Under the pieces are notes generated by a model. It searched no databases. It saw only the letters and a program-made list of their open reading frames with translations, and was not told where the DNA came from. This document shows positions 47,449-56,171 of a DNA stretch of 64,000 bases, in pieces. Each line of letters opens with the position of its first letter. The stretch's first letter is position 1. Source of the stretch: Synechococcus sp. BIOS-E4-1 (GTDB lineage: Bacteria; Cyanobacteriota; Cyanobacteriia; PCC-6307; Cyanobiaceae); NCBI RefSeq assembly GCF_014279995.1, contig NZ_CP047935.1:593243-657242 (forward strand), read 5' to 3'. The position numbers were made by a program, and so were the translations under genes.

Positions 47449-48473
47449 GCCAGCTGCTCCTGCTGTTGTTGAAGCAATGTCAGTGCCTGATCAGGGGTGG
47501 GCGCACGCATCAGTTTCTGGCGGAACTGAGACGCTCCAGTGAATCCTGTACAGGTCCAGCTCATGTGTTTCCGCGCGATCAGCAGGCCGTGATCTCCTCG
47601 CCAGTCAACGAGGGCCCGCAGTTGCTCAGAGGCCAGCACCAGGCGTTCTCGCGGGCCTGGGGTGAGGGGAATGGTGTGACCGCTCAGCGCCGCATCGATC
47701 TGACCGACCAGCCAGGGAGCGCCCATGGTTGCTCTCCCCACCATCACCCCATCGGCACCGGTTTTCTCAAGGCAGCGCAAGGCGGCATCAGGGCTGTTGA
47801 CATCGCCATTGGCGATCACCGGAATGCTGAGTGACTGCTTGATCGAGGCAATGGCTTCCCAGTCCGCTGATCCACTGAAGTGTTGTTCCCGCGTACGACC
47901 GTGCACGGTCAGCAGCGTTGCACCCGCATCTTGCAGTTGTCTGCACCAGGACACTGCCGCTTGATGAGACCCTTTGATTTGTGGCTGATTGCACCATCCC
48001 AGGCGTGTTTTCACGGTGACAGGCAGGCCGACGGCTGAAGCCACCGAGTCCACAATCCGGCAGGCCAGATCGGGATCGCGGATCAGTCCGCTGCCACCGC
48101 CTTTGCGGGCGATTTTGCGGACAGGACAGCCCATGTTGATGTCGATCAGGAAGGCACCGGCGTCCTCGGCTCGTTGGGCTGCATCGGCCATCGCCTCGGG
48201 TCTGTGATCGAAAAGCTGGACGCCGATTGGTCCGGTTTCCTGGCTCAGCTCCTCGACTTTGCCCCTGCCGTGGCCGAGCTCAAGGCTGGTGGCGTTCACC
48301 ATTTCCGTGAACAGCAGAGCATCCGGCGCCCAGCGCCTCACCAGAGCACGAAAAATTTTGTCGCTGACTCCTGCAAGCGGAGACTGCAGCACGTTGCAGC
48401 GCAAAACGCGCTCAACGCTGCTTCCACTCAGCTGCAGGCCCCTCACCATCGGCATTGGATTCAGTTCACGCAT
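47445..48473 (-). CDS. dusB: tRNA-dihydrouridine synthase
   Basis: The 342-residue FMN enzyme reduces uridines in tRNA D loops. Landmarks are LQSPLAGVSDKIFRALV, the active-site block DINMGCPVRKIARKGGGSGL with the catalytic cysteine, TVHGRTREQHFSGSADW, PVIANGDVNSPDAALR and MVGRATMGAPWLVGQI. The start is uncertain: ATG codons at 48473, 48455 and 48449 and a TTG at 48494 are in frame. Its stop overlaps the glycosyltransferase start. Confidence 0.93.
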   Translation of the reverse strand: MRELNPMPMVRGLQLSGSSVERVLRCNVLQSPLAGVSDKIFRALVRRWAPDALLFTEMVNATSLELGHGRGKVEELSQETGPIGVQLFDHRPEAMADAAQRAEDAGAFLIDINMGCPVRKIARKGGGSGLIRDPDLACRIVDSVASAVGLPVTVKTRLGWCNQPQIKGSHQAAVSWCRQLQDAGATLLTVHGRTREQHFSGSADWEAIASIKQSLSIPVIANGDVNSPDAALRCLEKTGADGVMVGRATMGAPWLVGQIDAALSGHTIPLTPGPRERLVLASEQLRALVDWRGDHGLLIARKHMSWTCTGFTGASQFRQKLMRAPTPDQALTLLQQQQEQLA

Positions 48474-48500
48474 CCTCGCCAATGGCAGGCCCAAGTGCTT

Positions 48501-49082
48501 TCAGGCCACAGACTCATCCAGTCCAAGCCGGGTACGGGTGTCGCGAACCTGGGATTCGATGGCGTTGCGAAGCCAGGCTTGATTGGACCAGTCTTCATAA
48601 AGGGCCAGTCGCTCCACTTCCTGCATCAGATCGAGCGGCAGTTGAAGGTTCACGTTCTGGATGCTGTGGGGACTGGCCAGTCCCCCCTGGTGGGGAGCAT
48701 CGAGGTGGAGCACTTGCACTTTCAAGACCTGAAGCCTGGTGCCGGCACGTGGCTGCCGGTGTCGCACCTGACGCACTGTCAATCGCACAGGGCAACCTGC
48801 ACGAATGCGTTGCAGGCCTCTGTTGCCTAGAGGCGCGTCACGACGGTCGGCAAACACCGGGGTGCTGATGCCGGTCTTGCCGCTGTAGCTGAAGCACACC
48901 CTGCCTTGTGCATCCCAGGGAGGGGGAGACATCTCACCGCACTGCCGGTTTTTGAGCAGACGCCGACGATCGCGTTTGACGGTTGCCATGACCTCGTCCG
49001 GAAGCCGAAAAATCAGACGCTGCAGGCGTGCATCACCAAGAAGTGACGTCTTCGGTTCCAGGGCTGTGTCGAAGACGTACAT
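48501..49082 (-). CDS. Hypothetical protein with a possible ribbon-helix-helix end
   Basis: The 193-residue product from the ATG at 49082 is basic (many Arg). Its C-terminal third, NVNLQLPLDLMQEVERLALY followed by DWSNQAWLRNAIESQV, resembles a MetJ/Arc ribbon-helix-helix DNA-binding unit, though only by eye. The start region MYVFDTALEPKTSLLGDARL has no signal peptide. The open frame runs upstream to 49418 but then overlaps the divergent DUF1823 gene with poor composition. It precedes dusB by about 27 bp. Function not recognised. Confidence 0.6.
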   Translation of the reverse strand: MYVFDTALEPKTSLLGDARLQRLIFRLPDEVMATVKRDRRRLLKNRQCGEMSPPPWDAQGRVCFSYSGKTGISTPVFADRRDAPLGNRGLQRIRAGCPVRLTVRQVRHRQPRAGTRLQVLKVQVLHLDAPHQGGLASPHSIQNVNLQLPLDLMQEVERLALYEDWSNQAWLRNAIESQVRDTRTRLGLDESVA

Positions 49083-49203
49083 ATAGCAGAAGGTAATGGA
49101 GGTGAGGCAGGGGCTGTCGTGGTCCCTCTGCGGTGGCAGCGGCTGTGGATGACAGCATGCGGCGATGTCATCACACTCCTGGAGTCTGAGCCGAACTCTC
49201 CTG

Positions 49204-49629
49204 ATGGCGATCCTTGAAGATCGTCTCAGCGATCGATTCGTGGCCTCGCTGATCTGGGAGCGATTGGCGTATCTCCCCCCTGAGGCTGGAGAGGGGCCAT
49301 GGCTGGCAGGCCCTGCAACGCCCGCCGCCTGGAGAGAGGCCTTCCCGGAGGCCCCGCAGGTGATTGCTTCGCGGCCCGCTTCGGTGCGTCTGACTCGGTC
49401 GATTGCCAAGGAATCCAAGCAGCTGCTGAAGCAGCAGCTGCAGTTCGGCGGCTATCGCATCACGGAGCTCAATCCAAGGCGCACGCGCCGTGCCACTGCG
49501 GTGAACTGGTTGCTGGCCTGGCTGGTGTCAGCTGGTGAGCTGCTGCCAGAAGACGGGTCTCTACCACCTCTGCTCATTCCACCGGCGGATCCGGTGCAGG
49601 GGCACCCCGGCGATCCGCTGGTGGAATGA
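49204..49629 (+). CDS. DUF1823 family protein
   Basis: This 141-residue protein fits the cyanobacterial DUF1823 family: WERLAYLPPEAGEGPW, ASRPASVRLTRSIAKESKQL and GGYRITELNPRRTRRATAVN are the conserved-looking blocks. It is soluble and basic in the middle. The ATG at 49204 is preferred over 49165. It ends two bases before the convergent L,D-transpeptidase-like gene. The family has no established function. Confidence 0.68.
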   Translation: MAILEDRLSDRFVASLIWERLAYLPPEAGEGPWLAGPATPAAWREAFPEAPQVIASRPASVRLTRSIAKESKQLLKQQLQFGGYRITELNPRRTRRATAVNWLLAWLVSAGELLPEDGSLPPLLIPPADPVQGHPGDPLVE

Positions 49630-49631
49630 GC

Positions 49632-50015
49632 TCACACCTGAATCACCACCTTGGTGCCCTTGAGTGTGTTCTCAAACAGCCAGCGGGCTTGATGCGTGGG
49701 CATGCGAACACAGCCATTGCTGCGGGGAACACCGAAGGCATGGCCGGCATCTTCCTGCCATGGAGCGCCGTGCATGCAGATCATCTCGTTGGCGGTGATG
49801 CACATCGCATAGGGCACCCCGGGTGCGACATAGCCCCGTCCACGCATGGTCACGGAGCGATATTTGGTGAGCACCTTGGCTTCTCCGGTTGGGGTTGGCG
49901 TGGACGCCTTGCCAGTGCTCACTGGGATGACCCGCACGATTTCATCGTTGTTGTCGTAGACGGTGAGCTGTTGATCCGAGAGGTCCACCACCAGGGTGGC
50001 GATCAGTTCGAGCAT
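49632..50015 (-). CDS. YkuD-type L,D-transpeptidase-like protein
   Basis: The 127-residue product has the YkuD fold signature: VVDLSDQQLTVYDNNDEIVR near the start and the catalytic motif ICMHGAPWQ...VPRSNGCVRM with His, Ser, Gly and Cys in place. Such enzymes form 3-3 crosslinks in peptidoglycan or attach proteins to it, normally in the periplasm. Neither the ATG at 50015 nor the longer start at 50045 gives an obvious signal peptide, so export is unexplained. Confidence 0.82.
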   Translation of the reverse strand: MLELIATLVVDLSDQQLTVYDNNDEIVRVIPVSTGKASTPTPTGEAKVLTKYRSVTMRGRGYVAPGVPYAMCITANEMICMHGAPWQEDAGHAFGVPRSNGCVRMPTHQARWLFENTLKGTKVVIQV

Positions 50016-50198
50016 GATTGTGTGACAGCGGGTGCACTGATCCACCGCTAGCTGTCTCTTTTGAGACTTATTGGTCTCGCTCGGAAAGAATTCCCATTCT
50101 TGTTGGCGAAATGAAAAGTCGAGCGGCTTCCGTTTCAGGGCCTCCTCCCGCCGACAGACGCCTCTGTACTGTCAAGACTGTTCTTGCTGTGAACCTTC

Positions 50199-51566
50199 TT
50201 GGCGCGTCCCGTCGTCGCGATCATCGGGCGCCCCAACGTTGGTAAGTCCACGCTGGTGAACCGTCTCTGCCGCAGTCGAGAGGCGATTGTTCATGACCAG
50301 CCCGGTGTGACCCGTGATCGCACCTATCAGGACGGCTACTGGGGGGATCGCGAATTCAAGGTGGTCGATACCGGCGGACTGGTGTTCGATGACGACAGTG
50401 AGTTTCTGCCTGAAATCCGCGAGCAGGCCGCGCTGGCTCTCGAGGAGGCCAGTGTCGCTGTGGTGATCGTTGACGGTCAGCAGGGCCTTACGGCATCGGA
50501 TGAAGCCATCGCGGAGTTCCTGCGCGGCCAGCGTTGCCCAACATTGCTCGCCGTAAATAAGTGTGAGTCACCGGATCAAGGTCTGGCCATGGCTGCGGAG
50601 TTCTGGAGCCTCGGGCTGGGAGAGCCTTACCCCATTTCGGCAATTCACGGGGCAGGCACAGCAGAAGTCCTGGATCGGGTGCTCACGTTCCTGCCTCCGA
50701 AGGATCAGGAGGGTGATCAGGAAGAGCCGATTCAGATGGCCATCATCGGTCGTCCGAATGTGGGTAAATCAAGTCTTCTGAATGCCATTTGCGGTGAGCA
50801 GAGGGCCATCGTGAGTCCGATTCGAGGCACCACCCGCGACACGATTGACACCAGCATCGTGCGTGAAAATCGTCCCTGGCGCCTGGTCGACACCGCTGGG
50901 ATCCGACGCCGCCGCAGTGTCAACTACGGGCCTGAGTTCTTTGGGATCAATCGCAGTTTCAAGGCGATTGAGCGCAGTGATGTGTGCGTGCTGGTGATTG
51001 ATGCGCTGGACGGTGTCACCGAGCAGGATCAACGCCTGGCAGGTCGCATCGAAGAAGACGGTCGGGCCTGCGTGGTCGTTGTCAACAAATGGGATGCCGT
51101 GGAGAAGGACAGCCACACCATGACGGCCATGGAGAAGGAGCTGCGTTCCAAGCTGTATTTCCTCGACTGGGCTCCGATGCTGTTCACCTCAGCGCTCACC
51201 GGCCAGCGTGTCGACAGCATTTTTGCCCTGGCGGTTCTGGCTGTGGAGCAGCACCGTCGTCGTGTCAGCACCTCTGTGGTGAACGAAGTCCTGAAGGAAG
51301 CCCTCAGCTGGCGGAGCCCGCCGACAACCAGGGGTGGACGTCAGGGCAGGCTGTATTACGGCACCCAGGTGGCGACCAGGCCTCCGAGTTTCACCCTGTT
51401 CGTGAACGACCCCAAGCTTTTCGGTGACACCTACCGGCGCTATGTCGAGCGTCAGATCCGTGAAGGGCTCGGGTTTGATGGCACTCCCCTGAAATTGTTC
51501 TGGCGTGGGAAGCAGCAGCGTGACGCGGAGAAGGATCTGGCCAGGCAGCAGAACCATCAGGGCTGA
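50199..51566 (+). CDS. der: Ribosome assembly GTPase Der
   Basis: A 455-residue protein with two tandem GTPase domains, P-loops [10 protein letters not shown] near residue 10 and [10 protein letters not shown] near 183, each followed by DTGG or DTAG and NKxD-type motifs ([17 protein letters not shown]), and a C-terminal KH-like domain ([20 protein letters not shown]). Der is needed for 50S subunit assembly. The start is TTG at 50199, giving [17 protein letters not shown]. It leads a plus-strand series with ecfT, pipX, pipY, sepF and proC. Confidence 0.96.
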   Translation: MARPVVAIIGRPNVGKSTLVNRLCRSREAIVHDQPGVTRDRTYQDGYWGDREFKVVDTGGLVFDDDSEFLPEIREQAALALEEASVAVVIVDGQQGLTASDEAIAEFLRGQRCPTLLAVNKCESPDQGLAMAAEFWSLGLGEPYPISAIHGAGTAEVLDRVLTFLPPKDQEGDQEEPIQMAIIGRPNVGKSSLLNAICGEQRAIVSPIRGTTRDTIDTSIVRENRPWRLVDTAGIRRRRSVNYGPEFFGINRSFKAIERSDVCVLVIDALDGVTEQDQRLAGRIEEDGRACVVVVNKWDAVEKDSHTMTAMEKELRSKLYFLDWAPMLFTSALTGQRVDSIFALAVLAVEQHRRRVSTSVVNEVLKEALSWRSPPTTRGGRQGRLYYGTQVATRPPSFTLFVNDPKLFGDTYRRYVERQIREGLGFDGTPLKLFWRGKQQRDAEKDLARQQNHQG

Positions 51567-51571
51567 GCAGC

Positions 51572-52489
51572 ATGGATTGGCTGAGGCAGATTCCGATCGG
51601 TCAGTACGTGGATGGTGCCGGTGGTTGGCTGCGTCAGCTGGATCCCCGCCTGAAGCTGTTGTGGGTTCTGGTGTTTCTGCTCACGCCTGTGCTGGCAGGT
51701 CCGCTGTGGCGAGTGGCACTTGTGATGGCTCTCCTGTTGATCACGTTGGTGAGTGGATTGCCGCCTCGGCTGTGGTGGCGCTCGTTGCTGCTGGTCAGTG
51801 TTCTCGGTTGCGCGGTCGGAGTGCTGGCCATGTTGCTGCCGACTGGTGATCCTGGAGCCAGCGTGCACCTGCGGCCGCCGGGGGAGATTGCAGGTCTCAC
51901 GCTGACATCACCCTCCTGGGAGTTGATTCGCCTTGGGCCTCTTCAGTTGGGATCTCTGAAACTTGGCCCGCTTGTGGTCGATCGCCGCTCGGCTGAGCTG
52001 GGGTTGAACAGCGCCACCCTGATCGTGACCGTTGTCCACAGCGTGAATCTGATGTTGCTTTCCACCCCCAGTGAGGAATTGATGTGGTCTCTGAGTTGGT
52101 GGCTGGCTCCTCTGGCTCGACTTGGCGTGCCGATTGATCGACTGAGCTTTCAGTTGCTGCTGGCCCTTCGCTTTCTGCCGCTGGTCCAGGAGGAGCTCCA
52201 GAACTTGTTGCGCTCCCTCGCCAGTCGCGCTGTCAACCTGCGACGGCTCGGCTTTAAAGCCTCCTTTGCTCTGGTGCTTTCAGTGGGAGAGCGCCTCTTG
52301 GCCAACATCCTGCTGCGTGCTGAACAGGGCGCCGAAGCGCTGCTGGCTCGAGGTGGAACCTGGTTGCCTGCTGATGCGTTTCGTCCAGATCAGGCCACGA
52401 AGAGTGCTGCCCGCAGCATTCTGAACGGGGTGGCTGCTGTGGGGCTTGTCACTGTTCTGGTTCTGCGCGGAAGGTACGGTGCTCTCTGA
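51572..52489 (+). CDS. ECF transporter T component (CbiQ/EcfT family)
   Basis: This 305-residue membrane protein has the CbiQ/EcfT pattern: N-terminal LDPRLKLLWVLVFLLTPVLA, several transmembrane helices, and the coupling motif region LLRAEQGAEALLARGGTW, which resembles the ARG signatures that contact ATPase subunits. Energy-coupling factor modules import vitamins or metals. Neither an ATPase nor an S component is encoded next to it, so the substrate is unknown. It begins 5 bp after der and ends 11 bp before pipX. Confidence 0.85.
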   Translation: MDWLRQIPIGQYVDGAGGWLRQLDPRLKLLWVLVFLLTPVLAGPLWRVALVMALLLITLVSGLPPRLWWRSLLLVSVLGCAVGVLAMLLPTGDPGASVHLRPPGEIAGLTLTSPSWELIRLGPLQLGSLKLGPLVVDRRSAELGLNSATLIVTVVHSVNLMLLSTPSEELMWSLSWWLAPLARLGVPIDRLSFQLLLALRFLPLVQEELQNLLRSLASRAVNLRRLGFKASFALVLSVGERLLANILLRAEQGAEALLARGGTWLPADAFRPDQATKSAARSILNGVAAVGLVTVLVLRGRYGAL

Positions 52490-52500
52490 TCCCCGTTTTC

Positions 52501-52773
52501 ATGTCTGTGAGCGCTGAGGGTTATCTCAACCACCCCACCTTTGGGATGCTCTACAGAGTGGCTCCTGCCGGGGAAGGTCGTGACGTATACGCCACGCTGT
52601 ACGCACAGCGCATGTTCTTTTTGGTCACTCTGCAGCCTCGAGGGGCTCAGTTCGAGGTGATTCCCTATTTGGATGCGCGTCATCACGCTGAGTTGAATCT
52701 GGCCCGTCGTCGCCGGGATTCATCGGAGGATTACGGCAGCTGGAAGCAGTTGTTCGATCAGACCTTCATCTGA
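52501..52773 (+). CDS. pipX: Nitrogen regulator PipX
   Basis: The 90-residue product matches PipX: YLNHPTFGMLYRV near residue 8 and ATLYAQRMFFLVTLQPRG form the tudor-like domain, followed by two C-terminal helices (ARHHAELNLARRRRD, SWKQLFDQTF). PipX is a coactivator of NtcA and is sequestered by the PII protein when 2-oxoglutarate is low, linking transcription to the nitrogen state. It is followed by pipY (22 bp), the partner arrangement known from cyanobacteria. Confidence 0.92.
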   Translation: MSVSAEGYLNHPTFGMLYRVAPAGEGRDVYATLYAQRMFFLVTLQPRGAQFEVIPYLDARHHAELNLARRRRDSSEDYGSWKQLFDQTFI

Positions 52774-52795
52774 CCATGCAAGACGGACAGCTCGG

Positions 52796-53449
52796 GTGAC
52801 GGAGATTGAGAGTCGCTGGCAGCAACTGCAACAGCGGCTCCCGCAGGGAGTCAAGTTGCTCGCTGTGAGCAAAACGCAGCCTGCTTCGGCAGTTCGAGAG
52901 CTGGCCGCTTGCGGTCAGATCGATTTTGGTGAAAGCCGTGTTCAGGAGGCCTTGCCCAAGCAGGAGGCCCTGTCGGACCTCACCGATTTGCGCTGGCATT
53001 TCATTGGCCGGTTGCAGGCCAACAAGGTGCGTGCGGTCGTGAAGGCCTTCAGCTGGATTCATTCCATCGACTCGATGGCTCTTGCGGAACGTGTCTCCCG
53101 CATTGCCCTGGAGGAAGGACGTTGTCCGTCAGTGTTGTTCCAGGTGAAGCTGAGGCCTGATCCCGCCAAGGGTGGCTGGGACCCTCAGACTCTGAAAGAG
53201 GCTTGGCCGGTGCTGCGCGAGTTGCCAGGCCTGAATGCCTCCGGGCTGATGACCATGGCCCCGTTGGGACTGGACAGCAACGAGCGTCAGGGGCTGTTCA
53301 GTGATTGCCGCAATCTGGCGGATGAGCTCGATCTGTCTCAGTGTTCGATGGGGATGAGTGGCGATTGGCCCCAGGCCGCCGCCGCCGGTGCGACCTGGGT
53401 CCGTGTGGGATCAGCCCTGTTTGGTGCGCGGCCGCCTGTGATCCCCTAA
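52796..53449 (+). CDS. pipY: PLP homeostasis protein PipY (YggS/COG0325)
   Basis: This 217-residue single-domain PLP-binding protein has the lysine of [18 protein letters not shown] near residue 25, [28 protein letters not shown], and the phosphate-binding end [20 protein letters not shown]. YggS proteins maintain vitamin B6 and amino acid balance. The start is GTG at 52796. It is cotranscribed with pipX and upstream of sepF. Confidence 0.94.
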   Translation: MTEIESRWQQLQQRLPQGVKLLAVSKTQPASAVRELAACGQIDFGESRVQEALPKQEALSDLTDLRWHFIGRLQANKVRAVVKAFSWIHSIDSMALAERVSRIALEEGRCPSVLFQVKLRPDPAKGGWDPQTLKEAWPVLRELPGLNASGLMTMAPLGLDSNERQGLFSDCRNLADELDLSQCSMGMSGDWPQAAAAGATWVRVGSALFGARPPVIP

Positions 53450-53555
53450 TGGCGATGAACAGAGCAACGTTGCGAGATGGACATCAATTCATCTGGACAC
53501 GCTTGCTCACAACTCCCTTGAGCGCTATTCAGGGTCAAGGTTCTGCAGATTTCCA

Positions 53556-54131
53556 GTGTCGTTGATTTCTCGCCTTCGTGCGGTCGTTGCTGGTGATGAT
53601 TACCTGGACGGCGATTATGACGAGCTCGACTACGACACAGGTGAGCATGAAGACAACATGCAGGGCATGTCGTCTGTCAACACAAGCGCTCTGGCACCTC
53701 TGGATGCAGCCAACCCCTTTGAGATGGACCAGAATTTCTCAGGCTCAAACGTAATCGGTATGCCTGGAATCAGTTCCGGCACAGCAGAGGTTTCACTGAT
53801 GGAACCGCGCAGCTTTGATGAAATGCCGAGAGCAATTCAGGCCTTGCGTGAGCGCAAGACAGTGATTCTCAATCTCACGATGATGGAGCCTGACCAGGCT
53901 CAGAGAGCGGTTGACTTTGTTGCCGGTGGAACCTTTGCCATTGATGGTCATCAGGAGCGCGTTGGTGAGAGCATCTTCCTGTTCGCCCCGAGTTGCGTCA
54001 CCGTGACCAATGCCAGTCAGGACGAGAGCACCACGCCCACTGTGGTCACCAAGGATGTTGAGCAGGCTTCCGCCGAGAGCAGTGTCGCACCTGCTCCAGC
54101 CTGGTCCGTTTCGGATGCTGCCGCTCTCTGA
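53556..54131 (+). CDS. sepF: Cell division protein SepF
   Basis: The 191-residue protein begins with an amphipathic membrane-binding helix ([16 protein letters not shown] start at 53556), followed by an acidic linker (about 15-75) and the SepF core with [40 protein letters not shown] and [14 protein letters not shown]. SepF tethers FtsZ to the membrane and is essential in cyanobacteria, where it is also called Cdv2. The C-terminal tail is low in complexity (Ser/Ala/Val). It lies between pipY and proC. Confidence 0.93.
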   Translation: MSLISRLRAVVAGDDYLDGDYDELDYDTGEHEDNMQGMSSVNTSALAPLDAANPFEMDQNFSGSNVIGMPGISSGTAEVSLMEPRSFDEMPRAIQALRERKTVILNLTMMEPDQAQRAVDFVAGGTFAIDGHQERVGESIFLFAPSCVTVTNASQDESTTPTVVTKDVEQASAESSVAPAPAWSVSDAAAL

Positions 54132-54143
54132 GTTTTCGCTTCG

Positions 54144-54962
54144 GTGACCGTTTCCGTTGGTGTGATTGGCATGGGTCGGATGGCTCAGGCCCTGATCTTT
54201 CCTCTCATTGAGAAAGGCAAGCTTCAGTCAGCCGATGTCATCGCGGTTGTCGGCAGTCAAGCGTCCGTCGCCAGGTTGACTCCTGAATCGCCGAAGGGTT
54301 TAGTCGTTGTTCCGGCATCTGATCCCCGGGCCCTCGATGCCTGGAATGCCCCTGTTCAGTTGCTGGCCATCAAGCCCCAGCAGCTTGATGCTGTTGCTGA
54401 ATGCGTTCCCCCCCCTGAATTCGGTCAGTCATCGCTGCTGATCTCGGTGTTGGCAGGTGTCACCCTGAAGCGTCTTCAGAGCCAATTCCCGGGGAGGGTG
54501 TGTGTGCGTGCGGTGCCCAATACCCCCTGTTTGGTGGGAGAAGGACTGTGTGGGTTGTCATGGGGAGAGGGCATCACAGCGCAGCAGCGTCAGTGGGTGA
54601 AGGAAGCCTTTGATCCTGTGAGTGAGGTGCTTGAGCTGCCGGAGTCAAGGCTGGATGCGTTTCTGGCTCTGACCTCCTCAGGACCTGCCTATGTGGCTTT
54701 GGTTGCCGAAGCCATGGCTGACGGTGCAGTGGCCGCTGGTTTGCCGCGTGAGCAAGCCCACCGACTCGCTCATCGGACACTGGCCGGAACCGCCGCATTG
54801 CTCGATCAGCAGCAGCTTCATCCAGCTCAGCTCAAGGACATGGTTGCCTCGCCTGGTGGCACGACCATGGCGGCTCTGCGCAAATTGGAGAACGCCGGTG
54901 TGCGGACAGCCCTGATTGAGGCGGTGATTGCGGCCACTGAACATGGACGGGCCTTGCGCTAA
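54144..54962 (+). CDS. proC: Pyrroline-5-carboxylate reductase
   Basis: This 272-residue enzyme makes proline. It has the NAD(P)-binding motif VGVIGMGRMAQALIF, VRAVPNTPCLVGEGLCGLSW, LTSSGPAYVALVAEAMADGA with the active-site serine, and MVASPGGTTMAALRKLENAG. The start is GTG at 54144, 12 bp after sepF. The stop overlaps that of the convergent glycosyltransferase by 4 bp. Confidence 0.96.
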   Translation: MTVSVGVIGMGRMAQALIFPLIEKGKLQSADVIAVVGSQASVARLTPESPKGLVVVPASDPRALDAWNAPVQLLAIKPQQLDAVAECVPPPEFGQSSLLISVLAGVTLKRLQSQFPGRVCVRAVPNTPCLVGEGLCGLSWGEGITAQQRQWVKEAFDPVSEVLELPESRLDAFLALTSSGPAYVALVAEAMADGAVAAGLPREQAHRLAHRTLAGTAALLDQQQLHPAQLKDMVASPGGTTMAALRKLENAGVRTALIEAVIAATEHGRALR

Positions 54963-56149
54963 GCCGCCAGAGGAGCTCTGCTCATCAGGTCACCGTACAA
55001 ACGTTCGAGGGAGTCGATATTGCGGCTGATGGTGTATTTCTCAAGCACTCGCTCGCGGGCCTGTCGACCAAGTTCACGCGTCAGCACCGGTTGCTCGCGC
55101 AGCACCGGAAGCAAGGTGCGCAGCTGGCTCGTCACTCCCAGGGTGCTCATCACAATTCCTGCCCCACCGGCGAGCACTTCTCCATCGGCTCCGGCATCCG
55201 TGGCCACACAGGCACAGCCACTGGCCATGGCCTCAAGCAGTGCCAGTGACAGCCCCTCCACAAGGGAAGGAAGCACGAATACTTCGGCGCATTGCAGTAA
55301 GGCTATGCGCGTGGCCAGATCTGCTTCATAGCCCCACCAGAGCACGTCTTCGTCGTAACTGTTCTGAAGGGTGCTGCGCAGAGGCCCTTCGCCGACAATC
55401 ACCAGACGACAGCCTTCCATCCGTACCAGACGCCAGGCCTGCAGCAGAGCCTCGACGTTTTTCTCGGTGGCAACACGCCCCATGTAGAGGAAGACGCGCT
55501 GCTGACCAAGGCGGGAGCGCACCTGATGCATTGGACTGCCAATTGCCGGTGTGATGCCCGGATCTGTCTTCAGCTCAGAGGGTTTCCACTGGTTGGTGTC
55601 AACGCCATTGGGGATGACGGCCAGACGGTCTTCACGCACGCCAAGACGCGCCAGGAATTCAGCCTGCAGATCGGAGAACACGATCACCCGGTCGTACCTG
55701 GAGAGTGCCGGTGCGTAGAGCTGATAGGTGAGTTGCTGTGTGCCTGCCGTCAGGTTGCGAAGGCTGGCATCGAAGGGAGGGTGGAAGGTGGCCACCAGGG
55801 GCACCCCCAATTGCTGACAGAGCTCCGGCAGTCGGAAATCCAGCGGCGAGAGCGTGAGGCTTGCATGCACCAGATCGGGTTGCAGGCGTTCAAGCGATTC
55901 GCGCAACTCACGCTGGGCACCCGGCGAGGGGATCGTGTAAACCTGCGATTTCACCAGATAGGGAAGGCTGACATCGGGATCATTGGCCAGCAGCGATGTG
56001 CTGCTGCCAGGTGCCTTCGGATTATCGAAGTGAATGAAACTGGTCTGATGACCCCGTGCCCGCAGGGCCTCCGTTGTGCTGAGCCCATAGGTGACATTGC
56101 CGCAGAACGGAGTTTTTTTGCCCAGCCAGGCAATATGCGTCACCGCCAC
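54959..56149 (-). CDS. Group 1 (GT4) glycosyltransferase
   Basis: The 396-residue GT-B enzyme carries a glycine-rich N-terminal acceptor domain and the GT4 donor-binding motif FVLPSLVEGLSLALLEAMAS (EX7E). Other blocks are VIVFSDLQAEF, LAVIPNGVDTNQWKP and LYMGRVATEKNVEALLQAWR. The start is probably GTG at 56149 or 56143. It is the last gene of the minus-strand series beginning with hpf. The sugar and acceptor are not evident; cell-surface polysaccharide or glycolipid synthesis is typical. Confidence 0.87.
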   Translation of the reverse strand: MAVTHIAWLGKKTPFCGNVTYGLSTTEALRARGHQTSFIHFDNPKAPGSSTSLLANDPDVSLPYLVKSQVYTIPSPGAQRELRESLERLQPDLVHASLTLSPLDFRLPELCQQLGVPLVATFHPPFDASLRNLTAGTQQLTYQLYAPALSRYDRVIVFSDLQAEFLARLGVREDRLAVIPNGVDTNQWKPSELKTDPGITPAIGSPMHQVRSRLGQQRVFLYMGRVATEKNVEALLQAWRLVRMEGCRLVIVGEGPLRSTLQNSYDEDVLWWGYEADLATRIALLQCAEVFVLPSLVEGLSLALLEAMASGCACVATDAGADGEVLAGGAGIVMSTLGVTSQLRTLLPVLREQPVLTRELGRQARERVLEKYTISRNIDSLERLYGDLMSRAPLAA

Positions 56150-56171
56150 CGTTCACAGGCCATGGCTGACG

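Noticed and set aside
48501-49418. A longer start for the gene at 48501-49082
   Set aside because: The extra 112 codons overlap the divergent DUF1823 gene and have an Arg/Ser/Pro-rich composition; the ATG at 49082 is better.
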